Shown here piece by piece: positions 15,459 to 24,212 of a stretch of DNA of 64,000 bases (within the stretch, counting starts at the first letter, position 1; each line of letters begins with the position of its first letter). The notes below the pieces were generated by a model. The model was not told the origin of the DNA and did not search any database. It saw only the letters and a list, made by a program, of their open reading frames with translations. The DNA is taken from positions 1 through 64,000 of the forward strand of contig CAZEFE010000011.1 in the NCBI GenBank assembly GCA_964511385.1. Reading direction: 5' to 3'. A program made the translations under genes and the position numbers. This DNA comes from CAILHX01 sp964511385 (GTDB taxonomy: Bacteria; Pseudomonadota; Gammaproteobacteria; Burkholderiales; Methylophilaceae).

Positions 15459-17189
15459 GTGCAGAATAAACTCAAAATAAATACTATTTCATGTGCATTG
15501 CCAATTCTTTTGATATTCTTTTTTACAAATGCGTTGGCAGAGCAGCCCATTGTTCTAAAAAACTCTAATGTTGACATCTTAAGTATGTACCAAGAGGCCA
15601 CTTCTGATTTTAGAAGTAAAGTGAAAGACGCGGCCATCATTCTTTTACTGTCTCTTTTAGGCCTTCAATTTCTGGTAAATGGCACAAAAAAAATTCTCCG
15701 TCCACAGGAGTTAGAAGGCATTGTTGCCCCCTTTGTCATGAGCTTGATTAGTGCAACATTCTTTATTGCACTAATTCAGTCTGATTGGATTTTTCAATCG
15801 GTGCTTAATGGTTTTATCAGCTTGGGCAAAACCGGGACCGGCCTTCCAGAATTATCACCCGATACCTTGCTATTGCAAGGTATCACAACCGCAGGCGATG
15901 TTTATGATGCGTTCTCAGCGGTTACTAGTGGCGGTTCTAGTGGACTGTTGGCCATGCTCAAGGATCCTGGTACCGCAATCTTCATCCTCGTTATTCAGTT
16001 TATTATCATTGCATCATTTGCAGTGATGGCCGCACAGTTGGTTCTTGCAATGATCGGCGGCTATTTCTGGATGGGCATTGTGCCGGTATTGCTGGGCTTC
16101 GGTGGGTTATCTTACACACGGGACATGGCAATCACCTCGCTGAAAGGCGGGATCGCCATTGGCGTGAAAATCATGACTATTTATATTGTAGCCGGGGTAT
16201 CAGGCAGGCTGGCTATTAAATTCGGGACATATTTAGGCCAGTATTCAGCACAGCCCGGAGTTAGCATTCCGGGCATTAATTCTGGTTGCTGGGCCATCGC
16301 ATTCTCCTGTGCCATCCTCGCCTATCTCTCCCTGCAAATCCCAAAACTGGCCTCCGATCTGCTGAACGGTCAATCCAGTTTGACAGCAGGCGATGCAGCA
16401 TCAACCGTGCTGATGGGCGGCGCTGCCGCAGCAGCCGGCGTTGCAGGCGTTGCAGGCCTGGCCACCGGCACCGCCGCAGGGCTGGAAGGCCTGCGTAAAG
16501 CCGTTGGTGCCGGCATGGATCATGCCCGCGATTACGGCAGATCCGGCCCTATTGGCGCGCTATCCGGCCTTGGCACGGCAGGCATGCATATTGGATCAAA
16601 TGCATTAAATAGTGCTAAAGACAACTTCGCAGGCAAAGTAGACAACTCGTTCGGCGGCCGTGCCGCCAGCTCCATCGAAGCCTCACGTGGCGGTGCCATG
16701 TCCCAAGGCGTGCCAGATGCAGGTGGCTCACCTGGTGGAAGCGCTGCCGGCACGCCAGGCAGCACTGTCGGTGATGCCGGTAGTGGTGGCTCGTCTACAC
16801 CTGGCGGCAACATCAACGTATCCGCCCCGGCCGGGAGCAGCACAGGCGGAGCAGGGGGCGCAGGCAACAGCGCTTCGGGCGGTAGCGGGATCACCACCCC
16901 AAGCACCACGGCCGCACTCGATGCCGCACAACATAGTGCCGCCGATGCAACACGATCCGCACCGCTGGGCAGCGGCAACAGTGTTTCCTCGCTGAGCGGC
17001 AGTACCGCACCACGGAGCCCGGCTTCAATGGGAGACGCCAGTAACGCCTCGGTGAATCCAACCAATGCCCCGCAGCCGAGACAGACTTCATCCCTGGCAG
17101 AGCGCGCGCGGGAGTGGGCCAACCTGATGCCAGATGACGCACATCAGGTCGGCGTAAATGCCAATATCGGGACGCATCACGAAGAATAA
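15459..17189 (+). CDS. trbL: TrbL (VirB6-like) polytopic transfer protein
   Basis: A 576-residue protein with GTG start. It has a signal-like N-terminus, then five or more membrane helices (about residues 60-310), e.g. DAAIILLLSLLGLQFLV and FIIIASFAVMAAQLVLAM. The last 220 residues are Gly/Ser/Ala/Pro-rich low complexity, as in TrbL. TrbL/VirB6 forms part of the inner-membrane channel. Bases 16181-16210 (YIVAGVSGR) align with CRISPR spacer 2 at 24/30 with only synonymous-compatible differences, so a homologue is the likely target. Confidence 0.9.
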   Translation: MQNKLKINTISCALPILLIFFFTNALAEQPIVLKNSNVDILSMYQEATSDFRSKVKDAAIILLLSLLGLQFLVNGTKKILRPQELEGIVAPFVMSLISATFFIALIQSDWIFQSVLNGFISLGKTGTGLPELSPDTLLLQGITTAGDVYDAFSAVTSGGSSGLLAMLKDPGTAIFILVIQFIIIASFAVMAAQLVLAMIGGYFWMGIVPVLLGFGGLSYTRDMAITSLKGGIAIGVKIMTIYIVAGVSGRLAIKFGTYLGQYSAQPGVSIPGINSGCWAIAFSCAILAYLSLQIPKLASDLLNGQSSLTAGDAASTVLMGGAAAAAGVAGVAGLATGTAAGLEGLRKAVGAGMDHARDYGRSGPIGALSGLGTAGMHIGSNALNSAKDNFAGKVDNSFGGRAASSIEASRGGAMSQGVPDAGGSPGGSAAGTPGSTVGDAGSGGSSTPGGNINVSAPAGSSTGGAGGAGNSASGGSGITTPSTTAALDAAQHSAADATRSAPLGSGNSVSSLSGSTAPRSPASMGDASNASVNPTNAPQPRQTSSLAERAREWANLMPDDAHQVGVNANIGTHHEE

Positions 17190-17226
17190 GTGCATACGTG
17201 TGCACTTGTAGAAAAGAGATATAAAA

Positions 17227-17913
17227 ATGTTTAGACGAAAAAAAACAGAAATCCCAACGTCAGGAAAAGAACCGGACGCAGTAACGCATCCGGTGGCGGC
17301 TGATGATCGGTACATGAACTTGTCTGTCAGCGTCCACAACTGGCAAACCATGAGCCGCGTCCTGGCAGGATTACTGGCCTTGAGCCTTGCCTGGAACGGC
17401 TACTACATGATGCAAAGCAAGTTCGTGCCGGTCCCGATCATGGTGGACAAGCTGGGGCAGACCGTGGTGGTGGGGCCCGTAACAGATGTGGTGCCGCTGG
17501 ATAACGAGCGCATTATCCGCCGCGAAATTGCAGACTTTATTGAATACTCACGCTCGATCACCGGCGATTACATTCTGCAAAAGAAGCGCATGCGTTGGCT
17601 GGGGGCACGGGTTCCTAACGATAGTTCTACCAAGCGCATCCTGGATGAACTGCACAAGGTGCGGGATCCATACGAAACTGCCAAGAACATGACCATCACC
17701 ACCGAACACATCAATGTGCTTCGTCAAACAGACCAGACATATCAAGTGGAGTGGGAAGAAGTCTCTCGCAAACTGAGCGGCGAAGTGATTACGGTCGAGC
17801 ATTGGAAAGCCCTGCTGACATACCGTTTGATTAAGCAAACCAAGTTGGAAGACATCAATATCAACCCTGTCGGGTTCCTTGTTCCCGAATTGAGCTGGTC
17901 GAAACTTCAATAG
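17227..17913 (+). CDS. trbF: TrbF (VirB8-like) transfer protein
   Basis: A 228-residue bitopic inner-membrane protein: short cytoplasmic N-terminus, helix at about residues 43-60 (VLAGLLALSLAWNGYY), then a periplasmic VirB8-type domain (NERIIRREIADFIEYSRSIT, YQVEWEEVSR). VirB8 proteins nucleate channel assembly. It is between trbL and trbG as in the IncP order. Only 37 bases separate it from trbL. Confidence 0.92.
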   Translation: MFRRKKTEIPTSGKEPDAVTHPVAADDRYMNLSVSVHNWQTMSRVLAGLLALSLAWNGYYMMQSKFVPVPIMVDKLGQTVVVGPVTDVVPLDNERIIRREIADFIEYSRSITGDYILQKKRMRWLGARVPNDSSTKRILDELHKVRDPYETAKNMTITTEHINVLRQTDQTYQVEWEEVSRKLSGEVITVEHWKALLTYRLIKQTKLEDININPVGFLVPELSWSKLQ

Positions 17914-17923
17914 AGGTGCAGAA

Positions 17924-18874
17924 ATGAAAAACATCGTATACGTGTTATGGGCGTTGTTTGCGCTGGGCGGCAGTCAGGCCGCAGCCGCGCAGCAACCCGT
18001 TAAAAAATACCTGACGGCCGAAGAGGCCGCAATGTCACAAGTCAAACAGTGGCAAAAGACCGGCCAGGCCAAACCGATCATTTCCGATGATGGAAAGGTG
18101 TTGTTTCCCTTCGGGCAAGGGACCCCGACGCTGACGTGCGCCACATTGCGGGCTTGTGACATTGAGCTCGAACCCGGTGAGCAGGTGGTGGACAAGCCAA
18201 AAACCGGAGATTCGTCCAGCTGGTCCATCGGCAGGATGGAAAGCGGCCCCGAAGACGACAAAGTGATTCATGTCATCGTCAAGCCGCGTTTTGAAGGCAA
18301 GTGGGCGACCAATCTCATCGTGCCTACGGATCGCCGCGTGTACCACATCAACCTGCGTTCCACCGATCCCGACAAGGACTTTATCAGTCGCGCCGCATTC
18401 TATTACCCGGAAGATTTGACGGCCTCATGGGGTCGTGAAGCGGTCAAGAAAAAGGCCGAAGTCGATAAACAGCAAGCACCGGTGTGTACCGATCTGGCGC
18501 CCGTTGCGCTTGAGAAACTGAATCCGGATTACAAGATTACAGGGGAGGCCCCGTTCAAGCCGGTCAGGGTATTCAACGATGGCGTTAAAACATACATTCA
18601 AATGCCGGCCAGTGTCAGCACCGGAGAAATGCCGGACCTGGTGGTTACGGACGACAAAGACAAACCTATCCTGGCGAATTACCGCGTTCCCCTTCCTTGT
18701 CAGGCGGGGAATACGCGAGGCCTGTACTTCGTGGTGGACAAGGTCATTACACGCGCCATGCTTGTGCTTGGCCAGGATGACAGCCTGAAAAAAATCACCA
18801 TCACCCTCAATGCAACGAATGCCGACAAACCCGCTAAATCGCGCGGGTGGTCATTGTTCGGGGATGGTGAATAA
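17924..18874 (+). CDS. trbG: TrbG (VirB9-like) transfer protein
   Basis: A 316-residue secreted protein with signal peptide ending near AAAA. It shows the VirB9/TrbG/CagX pattern: PFGQGTPTLTCATLRACDIELEPGE, HVIVKPRF, NLIVPTDRRVYHINLRS in the N-terminal domain, and a C-terminal domain (FKPVRVFNDGVKTYIQMP, GLYFVVDKVITRAMLVLG) that contacts the outer-membrane pore. Stop overlaps the trbI start (TAATG). Confidence 0.94.
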   Translation: MKNIVYVLWALFALGGSQAAAAQQPVKKYLTAEEAAMSQVKQWQKTGQAKPIISDDGKVLFPFGQGTPTLTCATLRACDIELEPGEQVVDKPKTGDSSSWSIGRMESGPEDDKVIHVIVKPRFEGKWATNLIVPTDRRVYHINLRSTDPDKDFISRAAFYYPEDLTASWGREAVKKKAEVDKQQAPVCTDLAPVALEKLNPDYKITGEAPFKPVRVFNDGVKTYIQMPASVSTGEMPDLVVTDDKDKPILANYRVPLPCQAGNTRGLYFVVDKVITRAMLVLGQDDSLKKITITLNATNADKPAKSRGWSLFGDGE

Positions 18875-20304
18875 TGGCCGAGAGCTTTGATAATTCCCCG
18901 GATACCATCGAGCTCAAGGGAAAGCCCACGGGTATTACCCGCATCAGTAAAAAAGCCAAGCTGTTGCTGGGCATATTATTGCTGCTGTTAGTCATTGTCA
19001 TCATCGTATCCTCATACCAGGGCATGACGTTTAACCAACAAAAAACCCCGGAAGAAGAACTGGACGCCAAGAAAAACGAACAAGAAACGCAAAAGGCCGT
19101 GACCACGGCCAACTTCGATAAAGAAGGCATTCCCGATGCCCAATCCTCTACCATTCCACTTGACGAACCTCCGGCCAGCACACCGCTGCCTGGTCAGCTA
19201 CCCGGTCAACCTGTCAGCCTTGGCCAACTCAAGGGCGGCACTCCTGCATCCCCAGGCGGAAAGCCTGCAACTGGATCTCTGGATCCACATCATCCGCTAG
19301 ATTCCAAGAATGGTGATCGAACACCCGGCACCTCGGTTCCACCGCTTGGTGGAGGCATGGGCGAAGGCGGACCTGGTGAGAGTGCCGAAGCGAGCAGGGT
19401 GCGGGAACGGCAACGCAAGTTAGACCAGAACCGGGAACAGGCAGTCAATTCCGGTCTCGATGCTCCTGGCGAATGGGTATCTTCAAAAGCCAATGCCGCC
19501 GCAGCTACGGGTGCGGCCGGTACTACCGGCGTAGGCACTCTCTTTGGTGGTGATGGCGCCGGAGCCGGTGCAGCAGCGCGGCCGGGCATGGCCACACCTG
19601 GTGCATTGTCACCGGACGATCAGAACAAACAGATCCGCAAGGAATCCTTTATCAAGGACGCGGCCAGCCAGCGTGACGATCTCTATTTGCGTGAAGTAAA
19701 GCATCCTGCAATTTCCAAGTACCAACTCAACATCGGCTGGAAGATCCCTGCAGGTCTTGAATGCGGAATTAACAGTGATTTACCGGGGACTGTATGCGGA
19801 TTGGTACGTGAGAACGTTTGTGATAGTGCGACCGGGAAATACCTGCTCATTCCTCAAGGCACGAAAGTGCATGGTACCTATGATTCACAGGTGGCGGTCG
19901 GGCAGGAGCGGATTTTGGCGGTGTGGAACTATCTTGAATTCCAGGATGGTTCCATTCAATCGCTGAAAGGAATGTTGGGAGCCGATCAGGCGGGCTATGC
20001 CGGATTCGATGCGGACGTGGACAACCACTACTGGAAGCTGTTCGGCATGACGGGAATGATGAGCCTGTTCAGCGCCGGGTTCCAACTGTCGCAACCGCAG
20101 ACTAGCCAGGGCAGCAATGGTGTCCCGTCCACCTCCCAGGCGATTGCGGCATCGGTAGGGCAGCAGCTGGGACAAACGGGCACGGCTATTGCCCAGAAAC
20201 AGTTGAATGTGCAACCGACATTAAAGAGGAATGCTGGTTACAGGTTCAACGTAATGGTGACGCGGAACCTGGTGTTCGAGAAAAGTTATGGACGTTGCTA
20301 CTAA
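18874..20304 (+). CDS. trbI: TrbI (VirB10-like) channel scaffold
   Basis: A 476-residue protein with a cytoplasmic N-terminus, one membrane helix (LLLGILLLLLVIVIIVSS, about residues 30-48), a long Pro/Gly-rich periplasmic linker, and the C-terminal VirB10 beta-barrel domain (SKYQLNIGWKIPAGLE, YLLIPQGTKVHGTYDS, GRCY end). TrbI/VirB10 spans both membranes and gates the channel. It closes the trb operon, followed by a 110-bp gap. Confidence 0.95.
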   Translation: MAESFDNSPDTIELKGKPTGITRISKKAKLLLGILLLLLVIVIIVSSYQGMTFNQQKTPEEELDAKKNEQETQKAVTTANFDKEGIPDAQSSTIPLDEPPASTPLPGQLPGQPVSLGQLKGGTPASPGGKPATGSLDPHHPLDSKNGDRTPGTSVPPLGGGMGEGGPGESAEASRVRERQRKLDQNREQAVNSGLDAPGEWVSSKANAAAATGAAGTTGVGTLFGGDGAGAGAAARPGMATPGALSPDDQNKQIRKESFIKDAASQRDDLYLREVKHPAISKYQLNIGWKIPAGLECGINSDLPGTVCGLVRENVCDSATGKYLLIPQGTKVHGTYDSQVAVGQERILAVWNYLEFQDGSIQSLKGMLGADQAGYAGFDADVDNHYWKLFGMTGMMSLFSAGFQLSQPQTSQGSNGVPSTSQAIAASVGQQLGQTGTAIAQKQLNVQPTLKRNAGYRFNVMVTRNLVFEKSYGRCY

Positions 20305-20416
20305 TATACGCGGCGGTATTTTTTTGAAAAATTGGAGGTATGTTGTGTATTTAATATAAAATTAACGCCACAGTTTTCATAAAAAAAACTTCCTCCATAA
20401 CATATACACTAGGAAC

Positions 20417-20869
20417 ATGGAAACGAAACCGCCAAAACCAAAAAAGTATTCCAGACACGGGAAGTTGCTGGGAAGGCCAACCAAGAGGTTGGTTAAATTG
20501 GACACAGTGCCTACCAGGTGTCCCATCAGCTTACATCAATATCTCAAGGCAATTCATCCGTTTTCACATGCTTCCTTGCTGGATTTCCATACGGAAATCC
20601 TCAACTCTTTTATCACAAAGAGACCTTGGGAACATGGCCTGGTGTGGCGAAAACCGAAATCCATCATGACCAAATCGGCCGGCTTCTCGATCACCACTGG
20701 CTGGCGGCAAGTCAACATCCAAATGGATACGGAGATGTTTGCCAAGGTGTCGAACCTGTCACTCGAACTAGGCGTGACCAAGGCCTGTTTCCTGTACACG
20801 GCCTTGTACTGGTATGCGCAGTACGAGAAACCGCCTAAATCCGTCAACCTGCTGAACCGCTCCGAATAA
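20417..20869 (+). CDS. Ribbon-helix-helix-like DNA-binding protein
   Basis: A 150-residue basic protein. The C-terminal part (RQVNIQMDTEMFAKVSN then LSLELGVTKACFLYTALYWY) fits a ribbon-helix-helix domain, a fold used by plasmid repressors. The N-terminal 40 residues are Lys/Arg/Pro-rich. It is a single gene with its own strong terminator. It is a candidate regulator of the shared operator sites; evidence is fold pattern and location only. Confidence 0.6.
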   Translation: METKPPKPKKYSRHGKLLGRPTKRLVKLDTVPTRCPISLHQYLKAIHPFSHASLLDFHTEILNSFITKRPWEHGLVWRKPKSIMTKSAGFSITTGWRQVNIQMDTEMFAKVSNLSLELGVTKACFLYTALYWYAQYEKPPKSVNLLNRSE

Positions 20870-20892
20870 CGATTTCTCTCCCTCCCTTGAGT

Positions 20893-20918
20893 AGCCCCAT
20901 TTCGATGGGGCTTTTTTT
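20893..20918 (+). terminator. Rho-independent terminator
   Basis: AGCCCCAT, loop TTCG, ATGGGGCT, then a run of seven T. An 8-bp perfect stem with a stable tetraloop, right after the ribbon-helix-helix gene. Confidence 0.93.
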
Positions 20919-20932
20919 CGTCCATTGAAAAA

Positions 20933-20980
20933 GTGATATAAATAAATCATTGCTTTTTTCATATCACTTTAATATCATGA
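20933..20980. promoter_or_regulatory. Shared operator (site C) and adjacent half-sites
   Basis: GTGATATAAATAAATCAT at 20933-20950 matches the operator consensus. A second cluster at 20961-20980 reads ATATCAC then ATATCATGA, i.e. inverted GTGATAT and TGATAT half-sites. Both lie before the small gene that leads parA-parB. Confidence 0.65.
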
Positions 20981-21007
20981 TTGTGCAATATCAAAAATTA
21001 GCCCATA

Positions 21008-21217
21008 TTGGATGATGAAAGGATAGAATTGGACGCGAACGATAAAAACACCGGTGAAGATAAACGGCCAGTTTTGTTAAGAATCAAGCCGTCACTGGAT
21101 CAGCATTTTGTCCGGCAGGCAGCGGAGCAATCCCTGGCCTGTGGGAAAACCATCACTAAAAACGCAGTCATGGTGCAAGTTCTGGAAAACAGCGTGACCA
21201 GAATACCGGGAGAGTAG
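21008..21217 (+). CDS. Small putative DNA-binding protein preceding parA
   Basis: A 69-residue protein with an acidic N-terminus and a segment LLRIKPSLDQHFVRQAAEQSL plus ITKNAVMVQVLENSV that resembles a ribbon-helix-helix domain. The start is uncertain: TTG at 21008 is the longest option. It ends three bases before parA and is probably an autoregulator or partition accessory. Confidence 0.55.
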   Translation: MDDERIELDANDKNTGEDKRPVLLRIKPSLDQHFVRQAAEQSLACGKTITKNAVMVQVLENSVTRIPGE

Positions 21218-21220
21218 TGG

Positions 21221-21961
21221 ATGAAGATTATTACTGTTGTTAATCAAAAAGGGGGAGTGGGGAAGTCCACGATTACCTGCCATATCGTGTTTGCGGCGCG
21301 TGAAGCCGGCAAGCGGATTCTGGTGGTTGATATGGATACCCAGGGCAATACCTCCGAAGTGTTAACCAGGGATCCAGAAATTTCTGATCGTCGAGGTGGT
21401 GCCGAGCAGCTTTTTGAAAAACCGTTGTCGGAGATTGTTCCAAGCGAACCGGAGCCAGGTGTTTTCCTTCTGCACGGGCATACACACCTCCAAGTGGTGG
21501 ACGCAGAGCCGGACATCATGGAAAGGGCGCTGGCCATGCGCACAGAAATCCGTGCTATGGATTACGACTATATCCTGTTCGATACACCTCCATCCATCGG
21601 TCCGCGTCATGTGGCACCCATGTTCTGGTCGGACTTGATTCTTGTTCCGGTGATACCGTCGCCATTGTCCATGTCCGGGTTGCCGAAGCTTACAAAGACC
21701 TTGAAGGGTGTGCGCAAAGCGAACCCCTCTGTCGATGTTAAGTATGTTGTCAACATGATTATGGGTTCATCCAAGCAGCAAAAACACTATGTGGAGGCCA
21801 TGCGGGACAAGTTTGGCGGTTTGATTACGGCCGAACTCCCTCATCGCGTCGCTGTTGCTGATGCCCTTGATCTTGGTGAACCCGTATGGAAGCATGGGCC
21901 AAGACAAACACGGGACACCTGGCGTAAATTCGTCGGACGTGTCCTTGAGTTGAAAATTTGA
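21221..21961 (+). CDS. parA: ParA partition ATPase
   Basis: A 246-residue ParA/Soj-family ATPase. Deviant Walker A KGGVGKST is near the N-terminus, with VVDMDTQGN (A') and YILFDTPPSIGP (Walker B region). It lacks the long N-terminal DNA-binding domain of type Ia ParA, so it is the short form. It moves plasmid copies along the nucleoid together with ParB, encoded ten bases downstream. Confidence 0.93.
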   Translation: MKIITVVNQKGGVGKSTITCHIVFAAREAGKRILVVDMDTQGNTSEVLTRDPEISDRRGGAEQLFEKPLSEIVPSEPEPGVFLLHGHTHLQVVDAEPDIMERALAMRTEIRAMDYDYILFDTPPSIGPRHVAPMFWSDLILVPVIPSPLSMSGLPKLTKTLKGVRKANPSVDVKYVVNMIMGSSKQQKHYVEAMRDKFGGLITAELPHRVAVADALDLGEPVWKHGPRQTRDTWRKFVGRVLELKI

Positions 21962-21971
21962 GGGAACAGGA

Positions 21972-23153
21972 ATGGCACAAGAACGAAAGGCATCAAAACC
22001 AAAGTCGGCAATGGATTTCTTGAATGCATTGCCGGATGCGGAAACTGGTCGTCAATCAGTTTTGATTGACATTGATCTTATCTCTCCCGATCCGAATCAG
22101 CCTCGCAGTGCATTCCGGCCGATAGATGGTCGGGTACCTGATTCGGTGTTGTTGAAATTGCGAGAGCTGGCCGACAACATTCATGAACATAAGTTGTTTC
22201 ACCCCATCACAGTCCGCGAGGTTGATGGTGGTCGTTTCATGATCGACATGGGAGAACGTCGCTGGCGTGCATACCAGTTGAATCGTGAACTCGGCCGTGT
22301 GGGGTATGACAAAATTGAGGCGTTTGTAGAAAGTGATGTAACGGCCGCAGCCAGAAAGATCGCACAGCTGGCCGAGAACCTGCAGCGCGACGATCTCACG
22401 GACATTGAAATTGCCACATACCTTAAAACGGTGCTGGACGAATTCGATGAATTGAAACAAAAGCACTTGGCCAAGGTGTTGCACAAGTCCGATCAATGGA
22501 TATCGCGTATCCTTGGGTTGCTGGATCCCAGGTATGAAGAGCTGGTATTGAAGGGGCATATTACCTATGCCTCCGTGCTGGAACAATTCAAGACGTTGCC
22601 GGAAGAAGACCAGAAGGCCTTGGCCGACCAAGCCAAGGCTGATGGAACCAAGATTACGACACACGACATTCGTTCCCGGCGCAAGGCCGCCGTGCCTCCG
22701 GTGATACCGCCGAAGGTGAGCGGTGCCGAGGCGCTCAATCTGTTGCAAGGGAAGGGCGCACCGCCGGCAGTGGATGATGCCCTGGCAGCACAGCTGCAAA
22801 AGGATTTGGATGGAGATGCAATTCCTGGTGAGAGCTACAAACACGAATCCGTGCCAGCCTCCACGACATATACAGACGGTGGTGTGAGTGATGTGCACCT
22901 TCCCGTCGGCGATACTCAGGAGCTCGCAGCGAATGCTTTGGATCACCAGGAGCTGAAACTGAAAATGCCCCAGCTGCTGGAGTTGGCGAAACACCTGCAG
23001 GAGCTCGATGTGCAAGTCGCCGTGGCGCTTCCCTTGAGTGAGATGCGCAACATCATCCAGCGACTTGGCGGCGAGCCGACCAATGAGGATATGTCGGTCA
23101 GTCTGCAAATGATCGATCTCTTGAACAAGAATCTTAAAAAAGCCCGTCACTAA
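21972..23153 (+). CDS. parB: ParB/KorB-type centromere-binding protein
   Basis: A 393-residue ParB-family protein. The N-terminal CTP-binding ParB/Srx domain shows DLISPDPNQPRSAF, the box 2 region FMIDMGERRWRAYQ and AQLAENLQRDDLTDIE. A helix-turn-helix follows (KHLAKVLHKSDQWISRILGLL). The C-terminal half is variable with a helical dimerisation end. It pairs with parA and is probably also a regulator, as in IncP KorB. The parS site was not identified. Confidence 0.92.
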   Translation: MAQERKASKPKSAMDFLNALPDAETGRQSVLIDIDLISPDPNQPRSAFRPIDGRVPDSVLLKLRELADNIHEHKLFHPITVREVDGGRFMIDMGERRWRAYQLNRELGRVGYDKIEAFVESDVTAAARKIAQLAENLQRDDLTDIEIATYLKTVLDEFDELKQKHLAKVLHKSDQWISRILGLLDPRYEELVLKGHITYASVLEQFKTLPEEDQKALADQAKADGTKITTHDIRSRRKAAVPPVIPPKVSGAEALNLLQGKGAPPAVDDALAAQLQKDLDGDAIPGESYKHESVPASTTYTDGGVSDVHLPVGDTQELAANALDHQELKLKMPQLLELAKHLQELDVQVAVALPLSEMRNIIQRLGGEPTNEDMSVSLQMIDLLNKNLKKARH

Positions 23154-23157
23154 TTAG

Positions 23158-23197
23158 CAAGGCATGTATTTCCGCAGGGGAATCATGCCTTGTTTCT
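23158..23197 (+). terminator. Terminator of the parAB operon
   Basis: CAAGGCATG (23158-23166) pairs with CATGCCTTG (23184-23192) across a 17-base loop and is followed by a T-rich stretch (TTTCTTTTT). Confidence 0.75.
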
Positions 23198-23205
23198 TTT
23201 TGTGG

Positions 23206-23223
23206 ATTTCATATAAATATAAC
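23206..23223. promoter_or_regulatory. Shared operator (site H)
   Basis: ATTTCATATAAATATAAC, whose complement GTTATATTTATATGAAAT fits the GTRATATAWWTA pattern. It lies after the parAB terminator and before the small frame at 23361 and the KorA-like gene. Weaker than sites A-C. Confidence 0.45.
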
Positions 23224-23360
23224 TGTTTAGCCATGGTGCTCAATAAAAACAATAAATTCTGGAGGGTTAACAAACTATTAAATATCTATTAACTTTTTCG
23301 AAATTATGGTGTAATCTGTAGTCATCGAGTAACTCATGTATTGGGAGAACCATCCTGTGT

Positions 23361-23555
23361 CGTACAAATGCTGCGGCTGTTGTTGCTGAAGAGCCGCCAA
23401 CTTTTATTTCTGATGATCGAGTAGCGCGTGCGTTTGAAGGGGAAAAGATTCCGCCGGCGCTATTGAATGATCCGCGCGGTGTGACTGTGGCCAGCTTCCA
23501 GTCTTATATTGAAGACTTGTTCGATCAGGCCATGGCCGATTGCGAACGGTCATGA
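23361..23555 (+). CDS. Probable small gene without a standard start codon
   Basis: An open frame of about 64 codons with coding-like composition (AAVVAEEPPTFISDDRVARA, then GVTVASFQSYIEDLFDQ) ends at TGA 23553-23555. No ATG, GTG or TTG exists in frame after the stop at 23319; candidates are CTG 23355 or ATT 23340, and a GGGAGA ribosome site sits at 23343-23348. A different frame offers GTG at 23357 for a ten-codon Cys-rich peptide (MSYKCCGCCC). Either an unusual start, a frameshift or a remnant. It precedes the KorA-like gene. Confidence 0.4.
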   Translation, partial: RTNAAAVVAEEPPTFISDDRVARAFEGEKIPPALLNDPRGVTVASFQSYIEDLFDQAMADCERS

Positions 23556-23626
23556 AATCTTTGATGCCACATGATGCCCGGTTATGGCTAAAATGATCGT
23601 TTGCAAAAATAGCGTACTTCATAAAG

Positions 23627-24133
23627 ATGGCCGAAAAGCGACTAACGCCGGATGAACTTCAAAGCGCATTGCGATTGACCAGGCTAAGCGATACCAGTAA
23701 GGACGTAGCAAGGATGGTATTGGTGGAAGGACTGAGGCAGGCGGATGTAGCCATATCAACAGGTCTTTCCCCGCCGCGTGTTTCCGCAATTGTCAATAAG
23801 GTATGGGACGTGGTGGAGGAACATATTAAACCAGCGGTGCAGGTGGAAATGCTCGATGCCGATTATGCAATGGCCACCCGTAGCGCACGTTTGAAGTTTG
23901 GCGATGAAGTTCGGATAGAGCGGCCTGAAGAACAAAGTCGTTTTGTCGGTACCGTGATGGAACGAACACAATTTTATGTGGTTCAGGAAATAGGGCGCGG
24001 TGGGGTGGTGATCCACGATCTTGCAAAACTGGATCGGGCACCCTCGGTGCATGATGCAATATCTGTCCAATACAAAAAAGGGTTGGGTGTTGTCGAAACG
24101 CAAGTGAAAGAGCGCGGCGGCAAAACCTTATAG
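23627..24133 (+). CDS. KorA/TrfB-like repressor with C-terminal KfrB-like domain
   Basis: A 168-residue protein. Residues 4-65 match the TrfB/KorA family: KRLTPDELQSALRLTRLSDT, then ARMVLVEGLRQADVAISTGLSPPRVSAIV, which contains the helix-turn-helix. Residues about 104-157 form a KfrB-like domain (RFVGTVMERTQFYVVQEIGR, VIHDLAKLDRAP, ISVQYKKG). KorA is a global repressor in IncP plasmids, so this protein is the best candidate for binding the shared operator sites. The link to those sites is inference. Confidence 0.8.
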   Translation: MAEKRLTPDELQSALRLTRLSDTSKDVARMVLVEGLRQADVAISTGLSPPRVSAIVNKVWDVVEEHIKPAVQVEMLDADYAMATRSARLKFGDEVRIERPEEQSRFVGTVMERTQFYVVQEIGRGGVVIHDLAKLDRAPSVHDAISVQYKKGLGVVETQVKERGGKTL

Positions 24134-24170
24134 GGTGGCGAATTGCAGTATCGCCTTTTGTTCTGTAAAA

Positions 24171-24188
24171 GTAATATATTTATGTTAG
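24171..24188. promoter_or_regulatory. Shared operator (site D)
   Basis: GTAATATATTTATGTTAG, 24 bases before the ATG at 24213. It fits the operator consensus in its left half and more weakly in the right. Confidence 0.5.
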
Positions 24189-24212
24189 TATTTTGTTAAA
24201 GGAGAATGCATC

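Noticed and set aside
16660..17100. Glycine/serine repeats of trbL as a tandem repeat element
   Set aside because: This is normal low-complexity tail composition for TrbL; no exact DNA repeat unit was found.
22056..23150. Long antisense open frames over parB, 25563-26579, trbL (16532-17122), virB4 and the methylase-helicase
   Set aside because: They lie opposite strongly supported genes, lack ribosome sites and have no domain pattern; they are by-products of codon bias.
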